In this document: piece after piece, positions 51,377-60,026 of the stretch
Numbering within the stretch: position 1 is the first letter of the stretch
Layout: every line of letters begins with the position of its first letter
Assembly: GCA_965226695.1 (NCBI GenBank)
Contig: OZ245405.1
Span: 496,001-560,000, forward strand
DNA: 64,000 bases
DNA from: CATOSD01 sp965226695
Lineage (GTDB): Bacteria; Chloroflexota; Dehalococcoidia; Lucifugimonadales; CATOSD01
Direction: 5' to 3'
Program-made: the position numbers and the translations under genes
The notes under the pieces: model-generated
Database searches by the model: none
The model's input: only the letters and a program-made list of their open reading frames with translations
Told to the model about the DNA's origin: nothing

Positions 51377-52096
51377 CTACCCGGCGGCGCGCTCGGCCGA
51401 GTGCGCCACCAGCCTGTCGAACAGCCTGTCGAAGTGCGGCGGAATCTCCCCGCGCCGCTCCGGGTGGAACTGCACGGCCAATACCCAGCCGTGGTCTGGA
51501 CTCTCCAACGCCTCGACGTAGCCGTCTTCGAGCGAGTAGGCCGACGCCATCAGACCGGGCGCTTTCTGCGCCTCGCCGACTGCCTGGTGGTGGATGCTGT
51601 TGACGCGCACGAAGCCGCCGGAGCCTACCACCGACGCGAGCCTGCTGCCGGGCGTGATGAAGATGCGATGGTAGTCGGACACGCGCTTGTCGCCGTCCAC
51701 CGTGCCGCTGTGGTTGTCGACGTGCTGCACCAGCTTGCCTCCCATCACCACGTTGAGCGCCTGCATTCCCCGGCAGATGCCCAGCGTGGGCAGGTCGGCC
51801 TCGAGCGCGGCCTCCAGCACCGGCAGTTCTATGTCGTCGCGCGCCTCGTTCAGCGTCAACTCGACGCCGGCCTGCGGCTCTTGCCCGTACCGCCGCGGGT
51901 GAATGTCTTCGCCGCCGCACACCAGCAGCCCGTCCATGCGCGCCGCGGTGTCTCTGGGCGAGAGGTCGTGGCCGGGCAGAATGAGCCACGGCCTGCCGCC
52001 GCTCCGCTCGATGGCTGCCGCGTACTCCTTCGCGTAGTCGGCGGTGTTGATGGTCAGGCCTATGACGGGTCTCTTGTCGTCAATCATGGCGGACAT
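51377..52096 (-). CDS. Gamma-glutamyl-GABA hydrolase (PuuD)-like class I amidotransferase
   Basis: 239 residues. Nucleophile C108 in LGICRGMQALNVVMG, DxxHPxxYGxEP-type segment ICGGEDIHPRRYGQEPQAG near 60-78, and catalytic His/Glu in LAVQFHPE near residue 208. This matches PuuD-type hydrolases that release glutamate from gamma-glutamyl amines in putrescine breakdown. Downstream partner of the enoyl-CoA hydratase gene on the same strand (13 bases apart). Confidence 0.88.
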   Translation of the reverse strand: MSAMIDDKRPVIGLTINTADYAKEYAAAIERSGGRPWLILPGHDLSPRDTAARMDGLLVCGGEDIHPRRYGQEPQAGVELTLNEARDDIELPVLEAALEADLPTLGICRGMQALNVVMGGKLVQHVDNHSGTVDGDKRVSDYHRIFITPGSRLASVVGSGGFVRVNSIHHQAVGEAQKAPGLMASAYSLEDGYVEALESPDHGWVLAVQFHPERRGEIPPHFDRLFDRLVAHSAERAAG

Positions 52097-52109
52097 CCGG
52101 CGCGCTCCG

Positions 52110-52889
52110 CTAGTGGTAGCGCGGCTCGCGGCGCTCGCGGAACGCGATCAGCGCCTCCTTGTGGGACGCGGTGAACTGCGACTCGCGAAATATCTCGGAC
52201 TCTATGCGCCGCACCGCCTCGACGTCCCGCTCCATGTAGTGGTCGTGGATCAGCCGCTTGGTCTGCGAAAGCTGCCACTCGGGGTTGGACGCGATCTCCT
52301 GCGCCAGCGCCACGGCCTCGTCCAGCATCGTTTCCGCCGGGTACACGTGGTTCACCAGGCCTATGCTCTTGGCCTCTTGCGCGTCGATGAACTTGCCGGT
52401 GAGCATCAGCTCCATCGTCTGGCCCAGGCCAACCAGGTACACAAGGTAGTGTGTGCTCGCGTACTCGGGCGTCAGGCCGATTCGCACGAAGCGGAACGAC
52501 ATGCGCGCGCCCTCGCCGGCGACGCGAACGTCGCAGGGCAGCGTGGTGGTGATGCCCATGCCGACGGCGACGCCGTTGATGGCGCACACGATGGGCTTGG
52601 AGCGGCGCACCAGCGAGAGCCAGTCCTCGCCGATGGGCGGCGGCGCGCCGTTGCCGCTGCCCTCGCTCACCGTCTGCTCGAAGCTGCTGATGTCCGCCCC
52701 CGACGAGTAGCCTCGGCCGGCGCCCGTAATCACCATGGCGCCGACCTGCGGGTCCTCGTTCCAGGCTGACATCTGCTCGCCCATCTCGCGCGTCATCGTG
52801 GATGACATGGGGTTAAGCCTCTGGGGCTGGTTCATGGTGATGATTCCCACCCTGCCATTGATCTCGGTCAATATCTGCTCGTAGCTCAT
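52110..52889 (-). CDS. Enoyl-CoA hydratase/isomerase family protein (3)
   Basis: 259 residues. Crotonase motifs: AGRGYSSGADISSFEQTVSE, VCAINGVAVGMGITTTLPCD, RFVRIGLTPEYASTHYLVYL. The residue pair that provides both catalytic Glu in hydratases is partly conserved (LTPE with one Glu). The C-terminal helix FRESQFTASHKEALIAFRER is typical. It differs clearly from the other two copies. Probably a CoA ester isomerase or hydratase in degradation pathways. Confidence 0.9.
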   Translation of the reverse strand: MSYEQILTEINGRVGIITMNQPQRLNPMSSTMTREMGEQMSAWNEDPQVGAMVITGAGRGYSSGADISSFEQTVSEGSGNGAPPPIGEDWLSLVRRSKPIVCAINGVAVGMGITTTLPCDVRVAGEGARMSFRFVRIGLTPEYASTHYLVYLVGLGQTMELMLTGKFIDAQEAKSIGLVNHVYPAETMLDEAVALAQEIASNPEWQLSQTKRLIHDHYMERDVEAVRRIESEIFRESQFTASHKEALIAFRERREPRYH

Positions 52890-52897
52890 GAGTTTGT

Positions 52898-52998
52898 CAC
52901 CCCCATCCCCGTATCGAGTACGGGGCTAGCTCTAACCTTCCCTCATCAAGGGGGAAGGGACTTTGGAGACGCACCCTATACTTTCCCCTGCCAAAGGG
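52898..52998. repeat. Dispersed repeat pair before the enoyl-CoA hydratase gene
   Basis: cacccccatccccgtatcga with gtacggggc (52898-52925; inverted copy at 917-943), then two palindromic units of the type cttccctcatcaagggggaaggga (from 52936) and ctttcccctgccaaagggga (from 52981). Confidence 0.7.
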
Positions 52999-53019
52999 GA
53001 AGGGACTTTGGGACGCGCC

Positions 53020-53739
53020 CTACGGTATCTCCATTCTGCGTAGCCTGAGCGCGGTCAGCAAGAAGAAGGCGGCCGTAACCAGGGCGGCCCCGACAAGTGC
53101 CGCCTCGAACTCTATGGCCCGGTCGCCCAGCATCTCCAGCGCGTCCTTGTCCAGGGCGTAGGCGATGGCCCGCGTGTATGCGCCCACGCTCAGGTAGCGT
53201 ATGCCCTCCAGGAAGCCCGCCAGCAGGCCCTCCCAGAGGAAGACGTAGACCAGTGCGAAGCCCAGCGCGCGACTTGTGATCGCGCCCGCCCAGGTGAAGA
53301 TGGCGGAGTATGCAAATACGCCGCACAGGATGCCGGCGCACACCGACAGCGCGGGCCGGACGTCGCCCTCGAAGGCGATAAGCATCGCCACCAGCGCGCC
53401 CGCGATCAGCGGAGGCGCGGCGAGAGCGACCGACGCCAGCAGCTTCGGCAGCGCGATGCGCCAGTGCGCCAGGGGCTTTGTGGCCAGCAGGCCCAGCGTC
53501 CTGTCCTCTATCTCGTTGCCGAAGGCGGTCGTCGCCAACGCGAGTGTGACGATGGGCAGCACCACGCCGACAATGAGCTGCTCGATAAGGACCTCCACGA
53601 GGTCGGCGTCCACTCCGCCGTCGCCGTTCCAGGCCGCCCACGCCACGATCAGCGCGGGCAGCGTGGCCAGCAACATTATCAGCGTCAGCCGCCACCGGCT
53701 CGCCATCTGGCGCATGGACAGCCGAAACACCGCGCCCAA
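53020..53739 (-). CDS. ABC-2 type permease
   Basis: 239 residues from TTG 53739, chosen because GGTGGAGGCG lies at the right distance and the open frame further upstream runs inside the ATPase gene. Six hydrophobic helices; N-terminal VFRLSMRQMASRWRLTLIML, a coupling-type loop EIEDRTLGLLATKPLAHWRI. It pairs with the ATPase at 53741 to form an exporter of unknown substrate. Last gene of a four-gene operon. Confidence 0.85.
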   Translation of the reverse strand: MGAVFRLSMRQMASRWRLTLIMLLATLPALIVAWAAWNGDGGVDADLVEVLIEQLIVGVVLPIVTLALATTAFGNEIEDRTLGLLATKPLAHWRIALPKLLASVALAAPPLIAGALVAMLIAFEGDVRPALSVCAGILCGVFAYSAIFTWAGAITSRALGFALVYVFLWEGLLAGFLEGIRYLSVGAYTRAIAYALDKDALEMLGDRAIEFEAALVGAALVTAAFFLLTALRLRRMEIP

Positions 53740-53740
53740 G

Positions 53741-54673
53741 TTACGCCTCCACCAGGTAGCCGAACACGCTCTCCAGCGAATCGTCCAGCGGCTCCAGGCG
53801 CGTAAGGCGCACATGCTCGCTCTGCGCCAACCGCGGCACCGTGCGCTGCAACTCCGCTACGCTCTTGCTCAGGGTCACCAGCGCGCCGCCAGGCTCGAAG
53901 GCGACGGACTCGACCACGTCGAGCGCAACCAGCGCGGCGGCCAGCACGCGCGGCCTGTCGCACTCGATCAGCACCTTGTACGGCCGCTCGTCCAGTTTTT
54001 CGCGAATCGCGTGAAAGTCACCCGCCGCCGCCAGCTTGCCGCTCACCATGAGCAGTATGCTGCCGGCCAGGGTCTCCACCTCTTCCAGGATGTGGGACGA
54101 TATCAGGATGGTGCGGCCCTCGTCGGACAATCGCTGAAGCAGGCTGTGAAACTCTATTCGCTGGCGCGGATCGGTGCCGTTGAGCGGTTCGTCCAGCAGC
54201 AGCACCTCGGGGTTGTGCACTAGCGACGCGGCGAGGCGAATGCGCTGCCTCATGCCGCGCGAGTAGCCGCCCACCTTGCGCCCCTGCGCGTCGCCCAGGT
54301 TGGCCATGTCGATCGCCCTGCTCGCCGCATCGGCCACGTCCGGGAGCCCGTGCAATCGCGCGGAAAGCTCAACGAACTCGCGGCCGGTGTAGAACGGGTA
54401 CAGGGCGTCGTGCTCCGGCATCACGCCTATCCTGCGGTAGATCTGCGGATTGGTGCGCACCGGCTCGTCCAGTACGCTTATCTCGCCCTCCGACACCCGC
54501 GACAGGCCGGCCATCATGCGCAGCAGCGTCGTCTTGCCGGCCCCGTTCGGCCCCAGCAGCCCCGTAATGCCCGGAAACACGCCAAAGGACACGTCGCTTA
54601 TCGCGACGACGTTGCCATACCACTTCGAAACGTGGCTGACGGATATGGTGGGGCGGCCCCGGTCGGCGGTCAC
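53741..54673 (-). CDS. ABC transporter ATP-binding protein (exporter type)
   Basis: 310 residues from GTG 54673, which overlaps the TGA of the permease gene upstream (GTGA). Walker A ITGLLGPNGAGKTTLLRMM, signature GYSRGMRQR, Walker B EVLLLDEPLNGTD, H-loop ISSHILEEVE. A C-terminal 90-residue extension (PYKVLIECDRPRVLAAALVA...) is common in CcmA-type subunits of ABC-2 exporters. Partner of the 53020 permease. Confidence 0.92.
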   Translation of the reverse strand: MTADRGRPTISVSHVSKWYGNVVAISDVSFGVFPGITGLLGPNGAGKTTLLRMMAGLSRVSEGEISVLDEPVRTNPQIYRRIGVMPEHDALYPFYTGREFVELSARLHGLPDVADAASRAIDMANLGDAQGRKVGGYSRGMRQRIRLAASLVHNPEVLLLDEPLNGTDPRQRIEFHSLLQRLSDEGRTILISSHILEEVETLAGSILLMVSGKLAAAGDFHAIREKLDERPYKVLIECDRPRVLAAALVALDVVESVAFEPGGALVTLSKSVAELQRTVPRLAQSEHVRLTRLEPLDDSLESVFGYLVEA

Positions 54674-55572
54674 AGCGCGAACCTCCGGTAGCGCCCCCAC
54701 AGCAGGGCTGCCGGCAGCGCCACGCTCAGCGAGAACGCCGCCCACACCACGTAGTCCGGCAGGTCCTTGACGGTAGCGGCGGCGCCGCTTACGGCTCCGG
54801 TGAACTCTCTGCCGAAGATGATGTCGTTGACGTACACGGGGTAGTCGCTGATCGATAGGAGCGCGAGCCACTTTTCGTTTTCGGAAGTCATCTCTTCCAT
54901 GGCGATGCTCGATACGGCAGAGGTTATGAGCACCAGGCCGATAACGAACACGGAGGCGATGGCGCGCCTCCCCACGAACGCGGACACGCCAAGCGTGAGG
55001 GTTGCTGCGAACACCGCCAGCGCCGCGCCCGCCGCGGCCGAGCGCGGCAGGTTGGCCCAGTTCTCACGTATGTAGTCCACCTGGTTTTCGGCGCCCAGCA
55101 CCAGTCCCACGAACAGCGTAAGCTGCGGGATGAGCAGCATCGCGAACGCGACGCTGAAGAACGCCAGCCACCTGCCAAGCACGTAGTCGGTGGTGGTGAG
55201 CGGGCGCACCAGGTACAGGTTGATTACACCGCTCCTCTTGTCGCCAATGAGCAGTTCGGGCCCGACGATGGCCGCGAAGAGTATGAACACGAACGCGAAC
55301 CAGGTGTAGTACTCGTCCTGGCCCGGGATGAGGTCCACGAATTCGGCGGCTTCGCCGAGCATGGCGTTCAGCACCGGGAATCCCAGCGCGGGAATCATCA
55401 GCATCAGGAACACCATGCCGGGAATGATCTTGGCGAAGAGCCCCCGCCCGATACCGAGCGAGGTTCGTACGCCGTTGCTCCACAGCGTCTTCAGCGCGCG
55501 GACGCGGCCCTCGCGCACGCCGGCGTAGCGCTGGTAGCCAATGTCGAAGACTTCGCCCCGGGCCTGGGTCAC
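54670..55572 (-). CDS. ABC-2 type permease with long first extracytoplasmic loop
   Basis: 300 residues from GTG 55572, overlapping the stop of the ATPase at 55569 (GTGA). The order is cytoplasmic start (EVFDIGYQRYAGVREGRVRA), TM1 (IIPGMVFLMLMIPALGF), a loop, then five more helices. Family segment ELLIGDKRSGVINLYLVRPL marks ABC-2 proteins of the NosY/CcmB-like type. Partner of the ATPase at 55569. Confidence 0.87.
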   Translation of the reverse strand: MTQARGEVFDIGYQRYAGVREGRVRALKTLWSNGVRTSLGIGRGLFAKIIPGMVFLMLMIPALGFPVLNAMLGEAAEFVDLIPGQDEYYTWFAFVFILFAAIVGPELLIGDKRSGVINLYLVRPLTTTDYVLGRWLAFFSVAFAMLLIPQLTLFVGLVLGAENQVDYIRENWANLPRSAAAGAALAVFAATLTLGVSAFVGRRAIASVFVIGLVLITSAVSSIAMEEMTSENEKWLALLSISDYPVYVNDIIFGREFTGAVSGAAATVKDLPDYVVWAAFSLSVALPAALLWGRYRRFAL

Positions 55573-56471
55573 GGCTGCTCGCCCCTGAAGATGTCCGCGA
55601 GCTGCCGGCGTCGCGGCGCCAGCCTGCGCAGCCGTGCGCCCGTTTCGACGATGGCGTCGCGCACGTCGTCGAACTGCTCGTCGGTGAGGTTTTCGGCAAT
55701 GATGCCCGCCCCCATCGGCTGCACCGCCAAGCCCCGGTCGCCGAGCGCCGCCAGCACCTCGTCCCGCTTGTCGTCCACCTCGATGAACAGCATCTGCGTG
55801 TCCTGGGTGAAGCCCTTGACGTCGCCCTGCTCCATCAGGGATCCCGCGTCCAGCACCACAATACGGTCGCACGTGCGCTCCACGTCGCCCATCAGGTGGG
55901 TGGACAGCACGATGCTTATGCCGAACTGCGTGCCTATGCGCCGCACCAGGTCCAGCATCTCGTCGCGCCCGGCGGGGTCCAGTCCGGCGGTCGGCTCGTC
56001 CAGCAGCGCAAGAACCGGGTCGTGGACCAGGGCCTGGGCCAGCTTGACGCGCTGCTTCATGCCGGTGGAATACTCGCCGATAGGGCGGTAGCGCTCCTCG
56101 TCCAGGCCCACGTGTCGCAGGGTGTCCGCGGCGCGGGTGCGCGCCTCCGACGGTGGCAGTCCGCTGAGCTGGGCCATGTGCGAGAGGAACTCCGCGCCGG
56201 TCACGTTGTCGGGCAGGCAATCGTGCTCGGGCATGTAGCCCAGCCGCTCGCGAACGCTCACGTTGCGATAGGGCTCCTCGCCCAGCACCGTTGCCTCGCC
56301 CTGCGTGGGGCGCAGCAGGCCCAGGAACAGCTTGATGGCCGTGCTCTTGCCGGCGCCGTTCGCGCCGAGCAGGCCGGTGATGCCTTCCGAGACCTCGAAG
56401 CTAACGCCGTCGAGCGCGACCGTCGCGCCGTAGTGTTTGGTCAAGTTGTTGGCTTGCAGAAGCGCCGTCAT
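55569..56471 (-). CDS. ABC transporter ATP-binding protein, first gene of the ABC-2 operon
   Basis: 300 residues from ATG 56471 (MTALLQANNLTKHYGATVAL). Walker A ITGLLGANGAGKSTAIKLF, signature EYSTGMKQR, Walker B LALLDEPTAGLD, H-loop LSTHLMGDVE. C-terminal region ends RRLAPRRRQLADIFRGEQP. Four genes in the order ATPase-permease-ATPase-permease make two related exporters, joined by GTGA, GTGA and a one-base gap. Confidence 0.92.
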   Translation of the reverse strand: MTALLQANNLTKHYGATVALDGVSFEVSEGITGLLGANGAGKSTAIKLFLGLLRPTQGEATVLGEEPYRNVSVRERLGYMPEHDCLPDNVTGAEFLSHMAQLSGLPPSEARTRAADTLRHVGLDEERYRPIGEYSTGMKQRVKLAQALVHDPVLALLDEPTAGLDPAGRDEMLDLVRRIGTQFGISIVLSTHLMGDVERTCDRIVVLDAGSLMEQGDVKGFTQDTQMLFIEVDDKRDEVLAALGDRGLAVQPMGAGIIAENLTDEQFDDVRDAIVETGARLRRLAPRRRQLADIFRGEQP

Positions 56472-57147
56472 GTTGTCGCAGCGTAGTGGTTCGGGGCGTG
56501 CGCGGCCACTGTCGTAATTTAGGACTTGTGCGCCGGAGTAGGGGCTTCGACCGCCAGCGCCGGCCATCTTCAATTGTAGCACAGGCCAACTGGCGGGACG
56601 CCTACACCAGGACTTCGCAACCGGAGCCTGTGTAAGGTTAGTTGGCGGCATAGAGGGCCGGCATGGGCAGGTGTGGGAGGGCCGCAGGCCGCCTGTGGGC
56701 GGGGAAAATCGCGATTTCTGTCTCATTTTGACTCATTCTGTAACATTTCCTAGCTGGGAGCGTTGTCGTTGCGCCGCGGCTTGAGGCGCTAGCGGGCATG
56801 TATCCAGGTATGAATGCAGCGAAATGTGGCGCAAATTAGACAGGTGGGCCGGGGGCGCCAAGGGCCCCGTCCGTGGGCCCCGTACGTGGGCGCCGGTTGG
56901 TGGGGTCAGTCCTTCGCCGCGAGCAGAATAGCACGGATGTGCGTAGCGTTCAAGAGGGGTAGCGGAATGGGAGTCTGTATCGTCCTACACAGCCTCTTCG
57001 CATTGCAGGGTCTTTCGATTATCATGCCACCTGCGGCATTTTCCCGCCATGTCATGCTGAGCCTGTCGAAGCATCTCAGACCCTTCGGCTACGCTCAGGG
57101 TGACAGGATGGGACAATCGAAAGACCCTGTTTCGCGTTGTGTGAAAC
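56472..57147. other. Non-coding gap
   Basis: No gene is supported. 56930-56970 contains an inverted copy of the repeat near 495 and 19630, and 57006-57129 is a small inverted-repeat element (below). A TGACTCATTCTGTAACATTTCC stretch at about 56728-56750 is AT-richer and may hold a promoter for the minus-strand ABC operon, but I cannot place its boxes. Confidence 0.45.
57006..57129. repeat. 124-base element with perfect 15-base inverted ends
   Basis: cagggtctttcgatt (57006-57020) and aatcgaaagaccctg (57115-57129) are exact inverted copies. The core 57048-57107 is the same 60-base repeat as 19527-19586 in inverted orientation. Size and ends fit a miniature inverted-repeat element; there is no gene inside. 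Confidence 0.75.
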
Positions 57148-57176
57148 TTGACACAAAGTAGCCGCAGCCCTAAAAT
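57148..57176 (+). promoter_or_regulatory. Promoter of the yceD-rpmF-fabD operon
   Basis: TTGACA (57148-57153), 17-base spacer, TAAAAT (57171-57176). It starts 18 bases after the inverted-repeat element. Leader of about 57 bases with GGCGGAGGCG before ATG 57240. Confidence 0.8.
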
Positions 57177-57239
57177 GTCCTATTATATATATGCAGTTCA
57201 TATATGTGCAGCGGGATAGCGCGGGCGGAGGCGGTTACG

Positions 57240-57767
57240 ATGCTGTTCAACATTGCACAACTGATGAAAGAAGGCATCGGCTCCACCCGCCACTGTCAGG
57301 TGGATGAGCCGGCGCAACCGGAGACGGGCGGCGTGCCCGCAGGCCGCGTGTTCGGCCGTTTGAGGCTGATGCGCACCGACAGGGGTGTTTGGGTGAACGG
57401 CCGGCTCGATACGGCGGCGGTTTGCCAGTGCAGCAGATGCCTATGCGAGTACCACCAGCCGGTGTCCATTACGATAGACGACGAGTTTGCCGCACAGTCG
57501 GACGGCGCGGTGATCGGACCCTGGTTGGAGAGCGAGGAGGATGGATTCTTCATCGGCTCCGACCAAATCCTTGACATCACGGAGGCCGTGAGGCAGTATT
57601 CTTACCTTAGTATTCCCATGAAGCCGACGTGCGGCGACGATTGTGCGGGCTTGTGCACCCGTTGCGGCGCGAACCTGAACGAGGCCGCGTGCTCCTGTGG
57701 GCCGCCCCCGACCGACCCGCGGTGGGATGCGCTGCTGAAGATGGTTTCGACTGGAGGCGACGACTGA
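57240..57767 (+). CDS. YceD/DUF177 family protein
   Basis: 175 residues from ATG 57240, with a GGAGG site; the TTG/ATG codons upstream lie before it. The DUF177 pattern includes CQCSRCLCEYHQPVSITIDD and DITEAVRQYSYLSIPMKPTC, GDDCAGLCTRCGANLNEAAC (four-Cys zinc knuckle type). YceD affects 23S rRNA accumulation and is nearly always followed by rpmF, as here (76 bases later). Confidence 0.88.
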   Translation: MLFNIAQLMKEGIGSTRHCQVDEPAQPETGGVPAGRVFGRLRLMRTDRGVWVNGRLDTAAVCQCSRCLCEYHQPVSITIDDEFAAQSDGAVIGPWLESEEDGFFIGSDQILDITEAVRQYSYLSIPMKPTCGDDCAGLCTRCGANLNEAACSCGPPPTDPRWDALLKMVSTGGDD

Positions 57768-57843
57768 TCCGGACCGTTCCGGCGACCGGCTTTACGCCCA
57801 CCCGCCGTCGCCTCGACGCCAATTCAGACCTGGAGATCCCCTA

Positions 57844-58023
57844 ATGCCACCACTGCCAAAGAAGAAGCACTCGAAGAAACGCAAAGGCGGCCGCACGGCC
57901 CACTTCGGCCTAAGTCCCGTCACACTTTCGGATTGCCCTCAATGCCGATTGCCCAAACTTCCCCACCGGGCCTGCCCAAACTGCAATTATTACAACGGCC
58001 GGCAGGTGGCCGTGGCCGGCTAG
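57844..58023 (+). CDS. rpmF: 50S ribosomal protein L32
   Basis: 59 residues: MPPLPKKKHSKKRKGGRTAH, LSDCPQCRLPKLPHRACPNC, GYYNGRQV-type end (NYYNGRQVAVAG). Two CxxC pairs give the zinc-ribbon form. Second gene of the operon that continues into fatty-acid synthesis. Confidence 0.95.
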   Translation: MPPLPKKKHSKKRKGGRTAHFGLSPVTLSDCPQCRLPKLPHRACPNCNYYNGRQVAVAG

Positions 58024-58085
58024 CCGGCCGGCCCTGGGGGGCCGCGACCGAGCTCAGTCCCATCTGAGTAACGCAGGAGGCACAC

Positions 58086-59045
58086 ATGACACTGAGACTC
58101 AAGACGGATGCCAACGCGCCCAAGATTGGGTTTCTGTTTCCGGGCCAGGGCGCGCAGGCAGTCGGCATGGGCCGCGAGCTGTTCGACCGCTCGCCCGCCG
58201 CGCGCGAGGTTTTCCGGCAGGTGGACGATGCGCTGGAGCGGCCGCTCGCGGAGCTTATGTTCAACGGCCCCGAGGACGAGCTTCGCCAGACGGTCAACGC
58301 CCAGCCGGCCATCATGGCCGTAAGCCTGGCCTGCATGAGGGCGATGGAAGAGAAGTTCGGCAAGGAGCTCATGCCCCAACCTCTGCTGATGGCGGGTCAC
58401 AGCCTGGGCGAGTACACCGCCCTGGCCGTGGCAGGCGTGCTCGACGTGGCCGAAACCGCCCAGCTGGTGAGGACGCGGGGCCTGCTGATGCAGGAGGCCT
58501 GCGAGAGCAACCCGGGCACCATGGCAGCGGTGCTTGGCCTGGACGAGATGACTATCGAGGAGATAGCGAGGGAGACGGGCACATACGTCTCCAACATCAA
58601 CACCGCCGAGCAGATCGTCATCAGCGGCGAGCGGATAGCGGTCGCCATGGCGCTCGATCTCGCGACCGCGCGCGGCGCAAGTAGGGTAGTGCCCCTCAGT
58701 GTAGGCGGCGCGTTCCACTCCGGCCTCATGAAACCGGCCCGCGCGGGGCTCATAGAGGCCATAGACAAGCTCAACTTCAAAGACCCGCAGGTGCCCATAG
58801 TGGCCAACTTCACGGGCAAGCCCCTCACCACGGCTGAGAGCGTGAAGCAGGAGCTCGCGGCGCAGATCTGCGGCTGTGTGCAGTGGAAGCGCACCGTCGA
58901 CCACATGATAGGCTCGGGAATCGTGGACTTCCTCGAGATCGGCCCGGGCCGGGCGCTCGGCGGCATGATCAAGCGCATCAACAAGCGCGCCAACGTGTCG
59001 AGCGTGGGCGACATCGACTCCATACTGAAACTGCACGCCAACTAG
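58086..59045 (+). CDS. fabD: Malonyl-CoA:ACP transacylase
   Basis: 319 residues. Motifs: FLFPGQGAQAVGMGREL, nucleophile S106 in GHSLGEYTALAV, Arg region in QLVRTRGLLMQEA, and GGAFHSGLMKPA with the catalytic His. It loads malonyl groups on the acyl carrier protein (acpP 0.6 kb downstream). The usual plsX, fabH and fabG between rpmF and acpP are absent. Confidence 0.95.
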   Translation: MTLRLKTDANAPKIGFLFPGQGAQAVGMGRELFDRSPAAREVFRQVDDALERPLAELMFNGPEDELRQTVNAQPAIMAVSLACMRAMEEKFGKELMPQPLLMAGHSLGEYTALAVAGVLDVAETAQLVRTRGLLMQEACESNPGTMAAVLGLDEMTIEEIARETGTYVSNINTAEQIVISGERIAVAMALDLATARGASRVVPLSVGGAFHSGLMKPARAGLIEAIDKLNFKDPQVPIVANFTGKPLTTAESVKQELAAQICGCVQWKRTVDHMIGSGIVDFLEIGPGRALGGMIKRINKRANVSSVGDIDSILKLHAN

Positions 59046-59113
59046 CGGACCGCGGCCCGGGCGAGCCACACGGAGCGTATTGACAGAATCGTTGCCTGAC
59101 CAATCAGTGTGCC

Positions 59114-59554
59114 ATGTCCACTGACGCGCGCAGGGTACGCGACCGGCCCAGCGGCAGACGCATGGCGCGTGTGGCCGCGCTGCAGGCGCTGTACGAGGCG
59201 AGCGCCGTCGCACACGACCCCTACGAGGCCTTCGCGAACGTTACCGCCGAGCTCGGCCTGACCAAGCAGGCGGAGGAGTACGCGCGGGGCCTGGTACAGG
59301 GCGTACTCCTCCACAAAGAACAGATCGACGCGCCAATCGCCGAGCTGGCCCCGACGTGGCCCATTCACCAGATGGCGCTCGTGGACAGAAATATACTAAG
59401 CGTGGCGATTTATGAGATAATGTTTGGCGGTGAGACGCCCCCAAGAGTGGCCATAAACGAGGCGGTGGATCTGGCGAGGGCTTTCGGCTCCGACAACTCG
59501 CCCAAATTCGTGAATGGCGTGCTTGGCTCTCTGATGGAAAGGGTGGGGGCCTGA
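59114..59554 (+). CDS. nusB: Transcription antitermination factor NusB
   Basis: 146 residues, all helical: RRMARVAALQALYEASAVAH, then QVDRNILSVAIYEIMFGGET-like segment (LVDRNILSVAIYEIMFGGET), PPRVAINEAVDLARAFGSDN, KFVNGVLGSLMERVG. It binds boxA RNA with NusE and supports rRNA transcription. A TTGACA (59080-59085) precedes it, but no fitting -10 is clear. Confidence 0.94.
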   Translation: MSTDARRVRDRPSGRRMARVAALQALYEASAVAHDPYEAFANVTAELGLTKQAEEYARGLVQGVLLHKEQIDAPIAELAPTWPIHQMALVDRNILSVAIYEIMFGGETPPRVAINEAVDLARAFGSDNSPKFVNGVLGSLMERVGA

Positions 59555-59652
59555 CACGCGCGGATCGCCCAGGCGCCGCTGGCGCCCACAGGCGGCCCGG
59601 GCGCACATCTCAAACCAGACTTTAGCTGCTTTCCAGCCTTGGAGGTGCCAAA

Positions 59653-59913
59653 ATGGCAACAGTTCTCGAGCGCGTTCGGACGTTGGTCGCTGACAAGCTC
59701 GCCGTGGAGCTTGAGGAAGTAGAACTCGGCTCTTCGTTCACAGAAGACCTCAACGCCGATTCCCTGGACCTGGTGGAGCTCATAATGGCGTTCGAGGAGG
59801 AGTTCAGCACCGACGGCAACCAGCTCGAGATTTCTGATGAGCAGGCCGAGCAGATAACCAACGTGCAGGAAGCGCTCGACTTTCTCAAAGAGCAGGGCGT
59901 GGAGGACGAATAG
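59653..59913 (+). CDS. acpP: Acyl carrier protein
   Basis: 86 residues. ATVLERVRTLVADKLAVELE then DLNADSLDLVELIMAFEEEF with phosphopantetheine Ser37. Acidic, as expected. Site GGAGGTGCCAAA before ATG 59653. It carries the growing acyl chain; FabD upstream is its loader. Confidence 0.96.
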   Translation: MATVLERVRTLVADKLAVELEEVELGSSFTEDLNADSLDLVELIMAFEEEFSTDGNQLEISDEQAEQITNVQEALDFLKEQGVEDE

Positions 59914-60026
59914 ACCGGCCCCGCTTGCCCGGCGCGAGCCGCTTTTGTGTAGATTGAGGCCGTCGCGCCCCGGCCACGGGACGTATTCGCGGCCCCAGCG
60001 ACAACTAACACGCGTGAGGTGCCGCG

